This document shows, piece by piece, positions 1 to 12,086 of a DNA stretch of 64,000 nucleotides. A program made the translations under genes and the position numbers. The stretch spans positions 48,582,911-48,646,910 of the forward strand of contig CP136066.1 in assembly GCA_032622095.1 (NCBI GenBank). Reading direction: 5' to 3'. Every line of letters starts with the position of its first letter. The first letter of the stretch is position 1. The DNA comes from Siphonodentalium dalli. Its lineage: Eukaryota > Mollusca > Scaphopoda > Gadilida > Siphonodentaliidae. The notes under the pieces are model-generated. The model ran no database searches, was not told the origin of the DNA, and saw only the letters and a program-made list of their open reading frames with translations.

Positions 1-830
1 AGACACCATGTTGATAGTCTTGACATAAGAGCTTTCTTTTCCCTATTCAAATTCCAAATCTATTATAGTAAGAGACACTGATCTTTTGTAATTAAACTCT
101 GTATATAATGTCATATGGTAATCATATGTTAGCACCTATATATCGACCTTTGGTGAATCCGCTTTGGTCTTGGCTAATTATGTGAGGTAGGACGCTTTCA
201 GCCTCTGTTGTGTAACCTTTGGGTGAGACATTGAATACTGTTTTGAGGAGTTGTTGTTACTTTTCTGTTTTTTAGAATAATTGTTATCATGCCTTGTTTT
301 CGTGTAATCGAAAGTTCATTCAGCGATTTAGACAGTATTTGACAAAATGTTCCAGAACTTAAAAGGATAGCAATGTAAGCAAGAAGATATTCCTTTGTTC
401 GATGTTTTAGTGCCACAGCCAGTTCATTTAGATTTATCGGTCGTTCTTTACTCTGTTACTGTCACTCGCTCCATACAAGCCTAATATAAAGCTACATAAA
501 CTGGGCCCAGAACACAGGAAAATGTGTCCTTTAAAATGTAGTATACGCAATTTTCCCGGACCCCCACCTACGAACGGATTTAACCGCCCTCTCGTGCTCT
601 CCCCCACTCGCCGCTTCGCGGCTCGGGTGATGCTACGCATCACATATAGGTATACAGCAATACATAGCTCCCCCCTTTTCAAATTTTATGGAACCGCCAC
701 TGATAACATTCACATATACTGGTCCGTTAAATAATATCCGTACTATACACACACCATAGGTTTACAATAATGTTTAACATGTATGTCAAATAGTATATAT
801 GGGGTATGATGGTACATCGTGTGTTTAATA
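1..830. other. No gene recognised
   Basis: AT-rich DNA apart from the hAT-type end at 690-702 and a CG-containing patch at 545-625. Short frames only. Confidence 0.6.
690..702 (-). repeat. Isolated hAT-type terminus
   Basis: TGGAACCGCCACTG is the complement of CAGTGGCGGTTCCA, a typical hAT end. No matching left end upstream; the higher-GC stretch at 545-625 may belong to the same relic. Confidence 0.35.
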
Positions 831-1319
831 TTAAAGGCCCACTAAATGTTCGAACCCCCAAATCACATTATATAAAACATATGCCATATTATATACCATT
901 TGAAAAAGGAAGCCCCAAAACATTGTATTTTCAACTTATTCGATGTAATAAACTGTGAACATGTTGTTTTTGTTAAGATATCGATATCTGTTCTGTGCTC
1001 AAGTTTCTGCACAAAGTCTATTCTTTTCAAAGGAAGGGGAATAACTCTATATATTTAGATATAGAGTTATTCCCCTTCCATTTGAAATAAACTATGGTTT
1101 GAATTCTGTTGCATTCTGGGATCCATAACGGGGGAAATGATTTTATGATTTCAACTATTTTCTATTACTCTAAGGGCACCTTCTGAAACACAAACGTTCC
1201 AAATGGTGGTGAATTATAGTATTTTAATCATATTTTATGGCATAGATCGTTATTAAAACCGTATATGAAGGAACTATAAAGAAAATAATCGGTGATTCGA
1301 AAATTAAGTGGGACTTTAA
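831..1319. mobile_element. TTAA element family E, copy 1
   Basis: Starts TTAA-AGGCCCACTAAATGTTCG and ends in the inverted match (AATTAAGTGGGACT-TTAA), so both termini and TTAA duplications are present. It carries an internal 50-60 bp palindrome near 1029-1085, where an AAGGGGAATAACTCTATA motif meets its reverse complement. It has no coding capacity. TTAA duplication is typical of piggyBac-type transposition; the superfamily is inferred from this alone. Confidence 0.8.
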
Positions 1320-2967
1320 AATAAAATAAATAATGTGATACAAACAAGTGTTTGTATAGCTCCAAGACAAAAACATGTTATATGATCGCGTTTTCTCTCC
1401 AAATACTATTCTATAGTATAGATACAATCTGGGAATGTTCCGTAAATTCGGTCTAAATTTTACTGAACATCGAGCTGTAAATTAAAATATTTAATGAAAA
1501 TTATCTAATTACTGTATTGTTCGCATTTCTTCAGAAAACGAGCTCGCTCCTGTTGATGCCAGGATAAAAAGAGCGGAAAGCGTATAATATATAAAACATT
1601 TTAACCACGAGGCAAGCATTTTAACCTCTCAACTGTATTATGATCCATAATTTGAATGACTCCGAACCATAGTCAGAAATGGTAACGCGCTCAAGATCAT
1701 ATATTATATACCCATGATTGTAATTATAGAATATAAAATATATTGGTTTCGCGAATGACCAACTCAGAATTCCGTTAAAATAACAACAACAACCAGCACC
1801 TAATTAACGAACCGGCGGCCGACTCGGCCGTCTCCGACCACAACCATCAGTGGGCTGCAGAACGAAAAATATCTATAAAAGTTTAAATATAAGACTTACA
1901 AATTATCTTTTAAATTTCTTTTATTGGTAATTGACATAGCTTGTCACAAACCAAAAATCAGCATTATTGACATAATAATGTAAAGGACAATAAACGAAAT
2001 TGAAATTCCCAACTACACCTTTTACCGGACTCGGCCTCCTGGTCGCGCAGTTCGAATTTTAAACAGGAAAAACCAATTATCTATAAATAAAATGCCCATC
2101 GGTCCACAGCTATCAAGAATTTGGAGAACAGTATACACGGGGTGCGCTCTAATAATCGTAGGTTTCGCTAATTGCAGGGATATTATAAATTTTTGGTATT
2201 GCTGATTGGCCTCAAGGGAGCACAATGTTAATGAGTGTCACGATTCGTCGTTATTCCTACTACGTTCTCCATCCTCGATGGTCGTGCCACCCGAGACGAA
2301 GCGGCGGGTCGACAGCGTAGTTAGTCGGTTCATAGAGCGAAGCTCGGGGAAGCGTAGAAATAAACGTGACTTACGCTGCGCAATTAACCGACTCCGCGCA
2401 CAATCCGACTTGATCAGATTCGACGTTTACTGCGTGTCACCGGATTCGACCCGTGCGGGGCACGTCAAAGCACTCAAATAAATAAAAATTTAATATGTGT
2501 ACGCAGTCGCAGTGTTATCGGATGATCGGGCGTCTCTCAAACAAATTTACAATTGCAGTTCAGAAATGAATTCAGGCTAATTCGGTCACAGGATTCGACC
2601 ATGCATGCAATCGGAGAACGTCAACAGATTCAAATAATTCAAAGATTGAAGACATAATTGCGTTAGTTTTAGTTAATCAAAGTACTCAGACACCTTGCCT
2701 TCAGTGAATCAAAGTATACCCAGACGCCTTGCCCCCCCCCCCCCCCCCCGGAAAGAATGTATCATTCAACAAATATTACCGAAAAATCAAAGCATGCACG
2801 CCAAGCGTACCATTTTACCATGTCAATCGGTGACTGGAATGCATGGGTGTGAGGGCATGGATGTTAGATTAGCCGTAGGTGTGCGTATTTTCTTCACCAC
2901 TAAACTTGCAATGTCGTGATATGAGCGACATTATAACCCCAAGCAATCAACCTAGACTGGCGGTCGG
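1320..2967. other. No gene recognised; CG-rich patch 2220-2480
   Basis: 2220-2480 is richer in CG dinucleotides than its surroundings and open for 91 codons (2206-2481) with a basic middle, but I recognise no family. A run of 18 C lies at 2732-2749. Confidence 0.5.
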
Positions 2968-4157
2968 CCGCTGGTGGCCATCTTGGATTTCAAAATTAAA
3001 TCCATTGGCGCGGTCTACAGGTAGTACTGTTCGTCTGATCATCATGAAATTTGTCATGGATGTTAATATTTACATGTATATTGGAACGAGTCATTTTGGG
3101 GTCGTTCTGTCAAAAAACATGGCCGCCAGCAGCCATCTTGGATTTTACTCTTTGCATGACTAAATCCTTTGGCGTGGGCTACAGGTCGTAGCTTTGATCT
3201 GATCTTCATGAAATTTGTCATGGATGATAACAATGACATGCAGACGGGAACGAGTCCTTTTGAGGTTATTCAGCCAAAAAACATGGCCGCTGAGCCTGGA
3301 GGCCATCTTGGATTTCAAAATTAAATCCATTGATGCCGGCTACAGGTCGTACTATTCGACTGATAATCATGAAATTTGTCATGGATGTTAATATTGAATG
3401 TAGACGGGAACGAGTCATTTTGGGGTCGTTCGGCCAAAAAACATGGCCGCCAGCAGCCATTTTGGATTTTACTCTTCGCATGACTAAATCCTTTGGCGCG
3501 GGCTACAGGTCGTAGCTTTGGTCGGAACTTCATGAAATTTGTCATGGATGTTAATAATGACATGTAGATTGGAACGAGTCATTTTGGGATCGTTCGGCCA
3601 AAAAACATGGCCGCCAGCAGCCATCTTTGATTTTACTCTTTGCATGACTAAATCCGTTGGCGCGGGCTACAGGTCGAAGCTTTAGTCGGATCTTCATGAA
3701 ATTTGTCATGGATGTTAACAATGACATGTAGACGGGAACGAGTCCTTTTGATGTTATTCAGCCAAAAAACATGGCCGCTGGAGGCCATCTTGGATTTCAA
3801 AATTAAACCCATTGGTGCGGGCTACAGGTCGTACTATTCGACTGATAATCATGAAATTTGTCATGGATGTTAATATTGAAATGTAGATGGGAACGAGTCA
3901 TTTTGGGGGTTGTTCGGCCAAAAACATGGCCGCCAGCAGCCATCTTGGATTTTACTCTTTACATGACTAAATCCTTTGGTGCGGGCTGCAGGTCGTAGAT
4001 TTAGTCGGATCTTCATGAAATGTGTCATGGATGTTAACAATGACATGCAGATGGGAACGAGTCATATTGAGGTTATTCAGCAAAAAATATGGCCGCCAGC
4101 AGCCATCTTGGATTTTACTCTTTGCGTGACTAAATCATGTGGCACAGCTACATGTAG
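2968..4157 (+). repeat. Tandem array of about seven 162-bp units
   Basis: The word GGGCTACAGGTCGTA-GCTT/ACTA recurs at about 3015, 3177, 3339, 3502, 3665, 3821 and 3984, i.e. every 156-163 bp. Each unit carries ATGAAATTTGTCATGGATG and CATGGCCGCC...CCATCTTGGATTT. Two unit types alternate: type A with CAAAATTAAATCCATTG, type B with TTTACTCTTTGCATGACTAA, in order A-B-A-B-B-A-B. Confidence 0.9.
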
Positions 4158-5598
4158 GTTAGACATTTCAATTAGCACCTTTCCTATTCCTCCATTTACT
4201 GTCAACCATTAAATTATTCCCTTACCTAAGTTGAACTACAGTGTCATTGACACTTTCATTTCGAATATTTTATCACATAATGTGTTAATAGTTTTTAGAA
4301 CAGACCGTTCAGGCGATATCAGGTAACGATAGAGATTAGTATAGAGTTCTCCGATTTCTACTCTTCGAACGTCATATGTCCCAGATTGATTGTTTGTATT
4401 GTTTTATTCCACAATTGTAAACGATATTGAGTCTAATTTACGTTTTATATTTGTGACAAAGTTACACAATAAAATTTCTGGTCTCAGTTATCACTAACCA
4501 CTATTGGTCGTTAGCTAAACAATCACGCTGTTTATACCAGAAAATATTCTAAATATAATTAATATTAATCGATAGATGTGTTTCCGGACAGATGCCTTCA
4601 GTTCATGTCTAATATGTTATAACCCGGAAATTATATAACACTTGTTTACAAAGAGATAGACCAGCTGTGACCTTTGATTTAATGATAATTGCTATATGTA
4701 ACACCGTATTGAAAATTGCTTTATTCAGTTTCCCTCACGGAGTGTAAATCGATTTATAAATATGTTATAACCCGCTCGGGTATACGTACAAGAAACGTAC
4801 AGACCACTTCGCGTGCAGTTTTCCAAGCGGGTTATAGTACTTACATAGTTAACCACATTTGAAATTCAGAGGAATACACTTTATTGATCCGAAATTGTTG
4901 TCGGACATTATTCAATTATTCAAACACTGACCGCCATTACTAACAGCTTCTGTTACTCTCAATAATAACAAGCTTGACATGCAGTTGTCTGCAGATTTTC
5001 AATAAGTAATTGATATCAAGTTGCTTCGGTCCAAATTAATTGAACTGTTTACACAGACTCTCGTTCCAACCAATATGTTCTAATATTTTACAAATTTCTA
5101 ATATATTGAACCAACAATCAACTTCGCTTATTATTTCCCTTTTCAACTAAGTTCTATAGATCTCTACCAGAGCGCTCTAGTCATATCTCCTTTCTGGAAG
5201 TGCTGGGTGCTATAATCTGTGGTTTCTATATTTAGCGTGGGGTTTTCCAGCCAAAATGGAGAAAATCTATCGCCCCAAACTCAAATTTCCTATGTGGGTT
5301 GAGAACAATTCTCGCACTATAAACTTAATGACCGAATGGAGAATCAAAGCGGTAGTTTTGTTGACGATTTTTGCAAGCTACTCGTCAAAATTGCAGCAAA
5401 TAATCGGATAACCAAATCACACCGTTTCTCAATATAGTTCTGTGGTTCTAGTGGGACTTTCCAAACTTAAGGTACGAAATTACACACATACATACTATTC
5501 ATTTTTAACATGACATATGAATCATACATATAAAGAAGGGATGGGTGGGGCAGACTGCTCATTTATTTTCAATATAAATTGGCGTATGTATATGGTTA
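4158..5598. other. No gene recognised
   Basis: AT-rich unique-looking DNA, apart from the small foldback at 4765-4836. Confidence 0.6.
4765..4836. repeat. Short foldback TTATAACCCGCT...AGCGGGTTATA
   Basis: 11-12 bp arms around a 49-bp loop. A related TTATAACCCGG word lies at about 4618. Confidence 0.5.
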
Positions 5599-5694
5599 GA
5601 CCAAGTCTTCTCCGTCCACAACAGCTCGGGATATAGGTTTGGTTATTAACCCAACACATATCCCAAGCTGTTGTGGACCGAGAAGATTTGGTCC
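5599..5694. repeat. Foldback, 96 bp
   Basis: GACCAAGTCTTCTCCGTCCA...GCTCGGGATAT pairs with ATATCCCAAGCTG...GAGAAGATTTGGTCC; about 37-bp arms with few mismatches. Probably a solo MITE; target duplication not clear. Confidence 0.75.
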
Positions 5695-5791
5695 AATATA
5701 TGGTATGCTATTTATCATGCAGTTAACTTACTGGACGATGTGCATGCGTTGCCTGTAAGGACATTTAGTAAAGTAAATAAATGAGTATAAG

Positions 5792-6155
5792 TTAACCCTT
5801 TACCCAACAGAACGCCCAGAAACGCCCTAACAGCCTAAATTATCTTCGGTCTGTCTCAATAAAACCATGGAAATATGGGTATCATTGGAACCGGCTCATT
5901 GAGCACATTGTGATAGTTACAGTTATGCCCTGTGCCAATGCATTCTCTTATATATGCGAGTCGACCATAGGTCGCCTCGCATATATAAGAGAATGCATTG
6001 GCCTAAAAAAAACTTTTTTTTAACACTTTTTACCATTTTTCTTTAATATGTGTTAAGCCAATGCATTCTCTTATATATGCGAGGCGACCTATGGTCGACT
6101 CGCATATATAAGAGAATGCATTGGCACAGGACCGTTCTGTTGGGTAAAGGGTTAA
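5792..6155 (-). mobile_element. TTAA element family A, copy 1
   Basis: TTAA-CCCTTTACCCAACAGAACG at the left and its inverted match at the right. Two 67-nt hairpins lie at 5935-6001 and 6058-6124; the second is the reverse complement of the first. The long subterminal arm (containing ATCTTCGGTCTGTCTCAATA) is on the left, so this copy is reversed relative to 43755. No coding potential beyond chance ORFs through the hairpins. Confidence 0.9.
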
Positions 6156-6444
6156 AGTAAATAGTATTGTACGTCATGTTCTTGTTGTATGCGAAAACCA
6201 GCGGGAGACATATTGGCTCATTCTGTACTCTATGGATGCACTAATACACTTCATTGACTGCCCTCATAACATTCCGCTTTCTTGTTTATCGGCGTGTCGC
6301 AAGATTTTCCGGAATCCTTACGTCCTCTTCTTTTTATGGGTCTATGTAACTGAAGGCGGAGATTCCTTCGGACTGTACACAGGGGGGGGGGTAAACAGGG
6401 GGTAACCAACCCATCTCACATGTTCGAATAGGCAATGTCATACC

Positions 6445-6730
6445 CCAGTCTTGAAATAGTGTGTCTGTCATTTGCATAACGAGGTCCACGTAAAGTGAAT
6501 TTAGCGATGCTATGCTGTGCGGACTATCATCACTAAATTCTGCTTAGGCCTCATCTTCAAGGAAGTATATAACTTCAACTTGGAAACACATAGCAGTTGA
6601 GGCCTCAGCACCCAGAGTGTGCATTTGGTGACGCTAGCCATTCGTGGCGGATAACGTCACTAAATTCACCTTCTGTGGATCTCAATCTGCAAATGACAGA
6701 CACACTATTTCAGAATCATTTCAAGGCTTG
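6445..6730. mobile_element. hAT-like MITE (AATGAGGTCC core), copy 1
   Basis: Ends CCAGTCTTGAAATAGTGTGT and ACACACTATTTC...CAAGGCTTG, flanked by an imperfect 8-bp duplication (GTCATACC / TTCATAAC). It holds two AAATTTAGCGATGCTA-type foldback modules separated by an AGTTGAGGCCTCAGC spacer. Confidence 0.7.
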
Positions 6731-6944
6731 TTCATAACACGAACACGTACGATATTGGATGTCAATTAGGTTTTATACTATTATATTCTTTTGGACAGCT
6801 TCAAAATTTGGACCACTGCTCCGTGGCACTTGTTATTCTCCGGGTTCATGATACCATGCTGGCGGGGTCGACACCCTCGGCTAAAATAATTATAACTTTA
6901 ATAGAATCACATGCTTGGTACCACAATGGAACTAAGCTGACGAT

Positions 6945-7202
6945 TTAACCCTTCCATGACTGGAGCTCCCTGCAAGTTTGCGAAAACCCTGTGCCAATGC
7001 ATTCTCTTTTATATTCGAGTCTCCCATATGAGAGCCTCCCATATATAAAGAGAATTCACTGGCCTAACAATATTTCCATTGATCTTGTTAACCAGTGCAT
7101 TCTCTTATATAATGCAAGGCTCCCTGTGTGAGACTCGCATATATAAGCGAATGCACTGGCACATGATTTTAATGCTGCACCAGCCCAGCATGAAATGGTT
7201 AA
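6945..7202 (+). mobile_element. TTAA element family B, copy 1
   Basis: TTAA-CCCTTCCATGACTGGAGC at the left; right end CAGCATGAAATGGTTAA. Two family-B hairpins with arms CCAATGCATTCTCTT / TATATAAGCGAATGCACTGG and a GAGTCTCCCAT-type loop instead of the GTCGACC loop of family A. Confidence 0.8.
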
Positions 7203-7590
7203 GTTTTACGGTGTCATCCCGGTCTTTGAGCCGAATAACCTCATTTTCTCACACATATGTAATCTCTGCGTGGGGTGTGTTCCATTGATCGGATTCAGAA
7301 CACCGGAAGTTTCCTCCCATAAACTCGAGTATTATCCTTCCCACTTCAAACCCTGGACTGTAAATAGCGCTCATCGACCGCTCTGTGCTTCAGGATTCTA
7401 TCTTTGTTTTACTTTGAAGTACAGATAATTAGTCCCCGTGTGAATGGGTGACAAAGAGCATCAAATTAATTGACAGTGTTTAACTTCGATTATTTTCGTT
7501 CCACATGATTGTGTTGGTACTCGTCGCATGTTATATGTCGTGACCTGTTTTTTTTTAAATACATGTATATAGTATGACTTATTGTGTTAT

Positions 7591-8045
7591 TTAAAGATGC
7601 ATAATCCTAATTAACCCTTCATAATTAATATTTCTTTGGCTTCGGGGGTTAAAAAATATTTGATTCGAGTCGAGGAACCCATCCATCAAAGCTCAGGGTG
7701 ATCAGATATCGATTTTTGAAGTTTGTTATTTCTCGAAATGTGCAATTATTTGTGGCCCAGAAAAAAGTCATCAAACCGCCGGTCTCGGACAAAATTGCGG
7801 ATGAAGATGGATAACTCTAAATATAAAATATTGTGGTAATACGGCCAAATTTCGTGATACTCAAGTGATAGTAGGGCCATATTTCATTGAACAAAATGTT
7901 GATAAATAACACATTTTGGGAATTTTGATACCATAATTGACAGTGGTTAGCATTATTCTGATAACTAAAGCGTATTTTGGAGGAATGTTGCTGTTGTTGT
8001 ATATTGATGATATGGGGACCCTCTGATCGGATTGAGTACCTTTAA
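7591..8045 (+). mobile_element. TTAA element family D, copy 1
   Basis: The left end is degenerate (TTAA-AGATGCATAATCC). The right end CTCTGATCGGATTGAGTACC-TTTAA is intact. The diagnostic core TTTGATTCGAGTCGAGGAAC and the subterminal GTTGTTGT run are present. Confidence 0.8.
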
Positions 8046-8202
8046 TTAAAGCGGCATATTAAAAATGTTCAAGATATGCATTCGATGACACCGTGCACAT
8101 ATAGGGAGAAACAGAAATGTTCGTCGAAGTAATTTTTCTCTTTAATATCAAGAACAAGGCTCGACAAATTATATTTCATAGTTGATAACTGTACTTTGTC
8201 AA

Positions 8203-8298
8203 GTTTATAAAGGTCCACCGAAATTAGTTTATAAAGGTCCAACGAAATTAGTTTATAAAGGTCCAACGAAATTAGTTTATAAAGGTCAAACTAAATTC
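8203..8298 (+). repeat. Four 24-bp tandem repeats
   Basis: GTTTATAAAGGTCCAACGAA plus ATTA repeated at 8203, 8227, 8251 and 8275 with no length change. The period is a multiple of three, so all frames stay open through it. Confidence 0.9.
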
Positions 8299-8560
8299 GT
8301 GTTTTTCTCTTGTTTTGTATTTATTTGTTGTGCTTTATTTTTCTGTTCATATTTTTGTTGTTTTTGTTTTAGTTTTGTTCTGTTTTTGCTTGTTTGTTAT
8401 TTTGTTCTGGTTTGTTTTAATGATTTTTGTTATGGTTTTTTATATGTGTTTTGTTTTTGTTTAGTTTTGATTTGTCTTGATTTTTGTTTTGTACTTGTTT
8501 TCATTTTTATTCTTTTATTATGTTTTTTTCTGCTTTTTTTACTTTTTCGGCTCGATATCT
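8299..8560 (+). repeat. T-rich, C-poor low-complexity tract
   Basis: About 260 bases made mostly of T with interspersed TTGTTT and TTTTGT words on the plus strand. The hydrophobic-looking ORF here is a composition artefact. Confidence 0.8.
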
Positions 8561-9215
8561 ATGCACTTTACTTTAGACGTCTTTTGTCATGCTAAAATAG
8601 GCCACGTGAGCACACTAAGCTTTACCTTGATGTTTATGGGTCATCAATGTAATCTCGACCGATTGCTGAATAACGACATTCTGACAATTATGCAAGTGGC
8701 TATAATTACATAAATATTTGATCAATGTTCTTCAATAATTAACTGATGAAATTACACATATTGATGCTCGAGCAGCCGACTTATACAACTGTGCCGTTTG
8801 TGAACGGGCGATGGCTTTCTATTTCTCGTGGTGCCAATGCACTTTGTCAACGATTGCTTTCTCGTTGTGCCAACGCGCAGACATCGATAGACCGTGAGCT
8901 GCGTGTAGACCCACCTCCCTATGACGATTTTTGTGGTTATGATATCTTTGTAGAACATCAGTCCTTCAATTTGCCGGCTGTTGACCATCTGGGTATTTGG
9001 GGCTTTCAAGAGTTATCGGTCTTTGAATCCAAGATGGCCGCCATCTGAATATCTGACATAGTAAATGTTATAGGCATGAATACAAATTTCATATATTCAA
9101 AATGGCCGCCAAAATGGTCGCCGGAAGTGAAAAATATGACGCTTTTTCACTAATATCTTCTAGATCAGTGTCTGCTGTTTGGAACTGGTTGAGAAATGTG
9201 ACTTTATTTTGTATT
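8561..9215. other. No gene; relics of the ATGGCCGCC repeat
   Basis: Words AAGATGGCCGCCATCT (about 9031) and AAAATGGCCGCCAAAATGG (about 9100) are single copies of the motif seen in the 162-bp array. Frames here are short. Confidence 0.5.
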
Positions 9216-9458
9216 TTAACCCTTCCATGGCTGGAGCTTCCTGAATTTTTTTCGAAAACCCTGTGCATTCTCTTATATATACAGTCGCCCATAGGGCGCC
9301 TTACATATATAAGAGAATGCAATGACCTAACAATATTTACCTTGATCTTGTAAGCCAGTGAATTCTCTTATATATATGCGATGCTCACTGTGGGAGACTC
9401 GCATATATAAGGGAATGCACTGGCACATGATCTTCAATGCTCAGCATGAAAGGGTTGA
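9216..9458 (+). mobile_element. TTAA element family B, copy 2
   Basis: Left end TTAA-CCCTTCCATGGCTGGAGC. Right end CAGCATGAAAGGG-TTGA with a mutated TTAA. Both hairpins are recognisable; the first has lost part of its 5' arm. Confidence 0.75.
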
Positions 9459-9684
9459 CGACCTATTATGTGGTCTATACCGCCACGGTGTTTGAGGATG
9501 TATCGACATTACATCGACGTTTTACCGTGATCGGCGGCGTGATACAGACCACTCGTGGATGTCGTATCGATATTACATCGACTTTAATTATGATGTATGA
9601 ATTGAGTGAGTGGGTGCATGCATCATGTGAATGAGATTAGAAGTGACTTAGTTAGGGGCAGGGAACTATTTATCATGGGCCCGC

Positions 9685-9711
9685 GACCGACCGACCGACA
9701 GACCGACCGAC
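9685..9711 (+). repeat. (GACC)n microsatellite
   Basis: Six GACC/GACA tetranucleotide units in a row. Confidence 0.85.
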
Positions 9712-10013
9712 AACGCCTTTTAATTTGGTTGGGGCGTGAAACCAAACACGTAATCATGGAGCGATGGAATTGAGACTGGCAATAGTGTTGAGTGGACGGG
9801 TGGACAGTGAACCGTTTCTCGTGGTGTCAACGCCCCGGTCGATAGGGGAAGTATACGATCATGCATTCGTGGAATAATGTGGAAAACATAATGGAGATAT
9901 GGATGACCTTGGATTTGTTTCATAACATGCGTTGATTGTCTTTACATATCAACAAATTCTCTCACACGGACAAGGGGATAATCTTATGTTTAAAAGTTTG
10001 CAAAAAACCCTGT

Positions 10014-10142
10014 GCCAATGCATTCTTTTATGTAAGAGAATGCATTGGCCGAACAAATTTTATATTATTTTTTTTAGATGTTAAAAAATGTAAGAAAAAA
10101 TTATTTAAAAAAAAAAGAGTTAAAGAATGTAAGAAATAAAGA
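10014..10142. repeat. Collapsed family A/B hairpin fragment
   Basis: CCCTGTGCCAATGCATTC is followed at once by the opposite arm (GAGAATGCATTGGCC), so the hairpin loop and inner stem are deleted. Then comes an AT-rich spacer with AATGTAAGAAAAAATT typical of these elements. No TTAA ends. Confidence 0.6.
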
Positions 10143-10737
10143 TAAAAATTACAGGGCAACATGTTGATCTGTTCGCTTAATATATGTCTTAATACCGCGA
10201 AAGTCCACCATCTGTGTGTTAAAATGTCGCCGGTGGCAGCGGGCTTATACCGAATCATCAAGGGGGGTAAACCCTGCGTGGAGTTTTGGTGTGGTGGTCA
10301 CATCAAGACAGGGTGAAGGGACCTGCAAAATGCAGTCCGACAATCCTACCTGGCATGCGACCGGAAACGACTCAACTGCATAAAAATGGACATATAATAG
10401 TCAGTGTCAAGTCAGTCACATCACTACACACAGACAATAGTCATGTACACCGTTTTTCTTTTATCTTTTTGCAGTCTCATCATTACACACAGACAAACGA
10501 TCAGAAAGATCCACACATCTACTACTCACATCGCTCTGTTTAAGGAATGACGTCATTCGGTCATGGTGCCTTGAAGGTTAGTATAAGGTCATATTACTTG
10601 TGATATCACGGTTGGGCTAAATGTAGATGTTGATTGTATATAGTCGGGGTGCGCGAATGCAGTTTTGTCCAATAGGGGTGTACAGTTAGAACTTCAAAAC
10701 TGGACACCACAAGAAACATAAATAGCACGCACGCATC

Positions 10738-10977
10738 CTTACGCGTTACTGCGGCATTAAAGATCCTGTGCCAGTGTATTCTCTTATATATTCGAGTCTC
10801 CCACGTGGATCTTCTCATATATAAGAGAATGCACTGGCTTACAAGATCAATGTAAATATTGATAGGCCAATATATCATATATGTGGCGAGGTTGCATGTG
10901 CAGGGAGACTCGCATATATAAGAGAATGCATTGGCACATTTTTTTCGTAAAATATCCGGACGCTCTAGGCAGGGAAG
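10738..10977 (-). mobile_element. TTAA element family B, copy 3, degenerate
   Basis: GGCATTAAAGATCCTGTGCC and both hairpins (near 10769-10837 and 10866-10936) identify it. Both ends are degraded, and it abuts family E copy 2. Confidence 0.6.
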
Positions 10978-10980
10978 TGT

Positions 10981-11438
10981 CAAATGTCCATTTAATTTTC
11001 GAATCACCGATAATTTGTTTTATAGTGCCTTGATATACGGTTTAAATACCAATCTATGCCATAAAATATGATTAAAATACTATAATTCATCACCATTTGG
11101 ACCGCCTGTGTCTCTGAAGGTGCCCATAGAGTAATAGAACATAGCTGAAATCATAATATCATTTTCCCCGTTATGGCTCCCAGTATGCAACAGAATTCAA
11201 ACTATAATTTATATTCAATGGAAGAGGAATAACTCTATATCTAAATTCCCCTTCGATTGCAAATAATAGGTTATGTGCAGAAAAATGAGCACAGAACAGA
11301 CATCAATATCTCAACAAAAACAACGTGTAATAAGTTGAAAATACAATGTTTTGGGACTTCCTCTTTCGAATGGTATATAATATGGCATATATTTTATATA
11401 ATGTGATCTGGGGGTTCGATCATTAAGTGGGCCTTTAA
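10981..11438. mobile_element. TTAA element family E, copy 2
   Basis: The left end is degenerate (TCCATTTAATTTTCGAATCACC), while the right end is intact (ATTAAGTGGGCC-TTTAA). The AACTCTATATCTAAAT hairpin is half deleted compared with the copy at 24.7 kb. It abuts the degenerate family B copy ending at about 10977. Confidence 0.75.
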
Positions 11439-12086
11439 ACATTGATAAATACCTTCTTGTTTTGCAGCTCTGAATGATGGGGGGGGGGTCTGAGGACTCG
11501 TTTCGACCTCTCCTAAATGTGGTAACTCTTTTTAACTGTTCAAAATTATCTATTTTGGCTATCAATTTTACTTTGGTATGTACATTCCAAATCTCTTTTC
11601 AAAATTTCTGTAAACCGCTCCTGGATCATGCTTCACAATTTTTATCATGATGGACGAGGAAAACAATACCTGTAACATTGGGCAACAGAACCATAAAACA
11701 TCCCACACCTTTAATATGTTTTACAGCTGCATTCCTATTCCATCTTGATATGCATACACCTATATTTTACTATACTGTATCCATTGATAGCCGAGCGGTC
11801 GCTCTCGGTTACCAGTCGACCCTTCACACTAGTATTTTCCTGCTAGTCCGGGGGCGGTGTGGTGCTACGCTCCCAGTTTGAAGTTATTAGGTCTGACATC
11901 AACTTTGCCATGCTGGCATAAACCATAAAACATGCATATCATTGATAAATACCATCTTGTATTGCAGCTCTGAAGGATCGGGGGTCAGAGGACTCGTTTG
12001 AGAGAGAAACGGAAGAAGTTCGAAGGTAATTGATTGTGTTACACAACGGTTTGTAATGCGCCTCGGTTACCACTGTATCGCCCGCC
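11439..12086. other. Local duplication, no gene
   Basis: CATTGATAAATACC(T/A)TCTTG with TTGCAGCTCTGAA occurs at about 11440 and 11940. Between them (11785-11800) is TAGCCGAGCGG, matching a tRNA A-box, but no B-box or cloverleaf follows. Confidence 0.45.

Larger units (their letters stand above)
9459..10737. other. No gene recognised
   Basis: Apart from the (GACC)n run and the collapsed hairpin, nothing identifiable. CATCACTACACACAGACAA occurs twice near 10420 and 10480 as a short local duplication. Confidence 0.5.

Noticed and set aside
5935-6124. CRISPR-like array from regularly spaced palindromic repeats
   Set aside because: Repeats come as inverted pairs inside TTAA-bounded elements, spacers are the same AT-rich sequence, and the genome is eukaryotic.
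8182-8595. 137-codon hydrophobic frame
   Set aside because: Composed of a 24-bp tandem repeat plus a T-rich tract; the apparent membrane segments are a composition effect.
11771-11860. tRNA-like A-box (TAGCCGAGCGG)
   Set aside because: No B-box, anticodon arm or acceptor stem can be drawn around it; at best a tRNA or SINE relic.
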